From contig CM056380.1 of assembly GCA_029718625.1 (NCBI GenBank), positions 114,586,746 to 114,650,745 of the forward strand: a DNA stretch of 64,000 nucleotides, given 5' to 3'. A program made the translations under genes and the position numbers. Origin of the DNA: Synaphobranchus kaupii (taxonomy: Eukaryota; Chordata; Actinopteri; Anguilliformes; Synaphobranchidae). Shown in pieces: positions 63,484 to 64,000 of this stretch; positions within the stretch are counted from its first letter, which is position 1, and each line of letters opens with the position of its first letter. The notes beneath the pieces were generated by a model. The model worked only from the letters and a program-made list of their open reading frames with translations, was not told the DNA's origin and did not search any database.

Positions 63484-63560
63484 ATGATGTCCTTCATTTC
63501 AACTGGATGCAACTTGCTAGGTCGACTGTTGGGACCTTCCACAAATACTCTATTTGTACG
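63484..63560 (+). CDS. tfam: Probable first coding exon of mitochondrial transcription factor A
   Basis: An open exon starting MMSFISTGCNLLGRLLGPST and ending TLFV plus two bases at a GTAAGG donor. TFAM packages mitochondrial DNA and activates its promoters; its first exon encodes a poorly conserved mitochondrial presequence. Here the 25 residues are rich in Leu, Ser, Thr and Gly, with Arg and no acidic residue, which fits a presequence. The main support is synteny: TFAM follows UBE2D1 on the same strand in human. The ATG has an A at -3. An in-frame ATG at 63373 would add 37 residues rich in Arg and Ser. The HMG-box exons lie beyond the window, so the name is an inference. Confidence 0.55.
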
Positions 63561-64000
63561 GTAAGGACAGTATATTTTACACTGCAAACGCTGTGAGCCC
63601 CAGAAAGCTTACGAGGTGAAACCTAGCATTTTATGTAGCATGGGTGACTGATTTTGGTAGAGTCAACGAACAAGCGAACTCTTCACTTTAACCACATTTT
63701 GTCAATTAGCAATGAGCGATCAAACTATTTATCTGTGTATCTTGGTAAATTGTGATCAATTTAACCTTTAGCTAGTGAGCGTATAAAGTTGTAGCTTATA
63801 AAGTTACATTCGGTTTTGCACGGTAGCAAGACGACAAGCTGGATGCTAGCTGGCTAGTTATATTTGTAGCTACTACTAGAAGGGGAGCATATCCTTTCCG
63901 CGGTCACCAATGCTAGAGCAGATAATGTTATTGAAGTGTCTGCTAGATCCTCTGATCCTTGCTAGCTTCACAATGGACTGACTGTAATGCAACAGTAACG

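Overview
The window is vertebrate nuclear DNA, almost certainly from a ray-finned (teleost) fish. The evidence is intron-split genes with GT/AG junctions, dense short inverted-repeat elements and tRNA-derived SINEs of fish type, a Tc1 transposon, LTRs with 5-bp target duplications, and long microsatellites. I cannot name the species. Bases 27380-27879 are an assembly gap of exactly 500 N.

Layout: about 1-32.5 kb holds no gene I can prove. It is a repeat-rich stretch with a palindromic foldback family (several copies, two of them split by LTR insertions), two solo LTRs of one family (433-1623 and 19800-21910), a different solo LTR (5515-6979), one Tc1 element with an intact transposase (7790-9320), SINEs, MITEs and many poly-C runs. 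One unexplained reading frame with a signal-peptide-like start lies at 2069-2578.

From 32.5 kb to the right edge the window carries four genes: ipmk (minus strand, six coding exons, 45537 down to 32583), cisd1 (minus, three exons, 53393 down to 51550), ube2d1 (plus, seven exons, 55291-61176) and a probable first exon of tfam (plus, 63484-63560, continuing beyond the window). I rebuilt every exon of the first three by hand; splice sites and phases agree throughout, except for one 1-base frame break in the last ipmk exon. The order IPMK-CISD1-UBE2D1-TFAM is that of human 10q21, but as I recall the human map, cisd1 is flipped here. cisd1 and ube2d1 start head to head 1.9 kb apart, with a 40-bp G-rich minisatellite between them.

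The genes do not form a pathway: an inositol phosphate kinase, an outer-mitochondrial-membrane 2Fe-2S protein, a ubiquitin-conjugating enzyme and a mitochondrial DNA packaging factor. I found no clear new biological system. The strongest oddities are the ipmk frame break, a 1.15-kb near-perfect palindrome between ipmk and cisd1, twelve copies of the 8-mer TAACGTTA in about 1.1 kb of ube2d1 intron 1, LTRs whose length varies by internal tandem repeats, and poly-C/poly-G runs that switch strand partway along the window.
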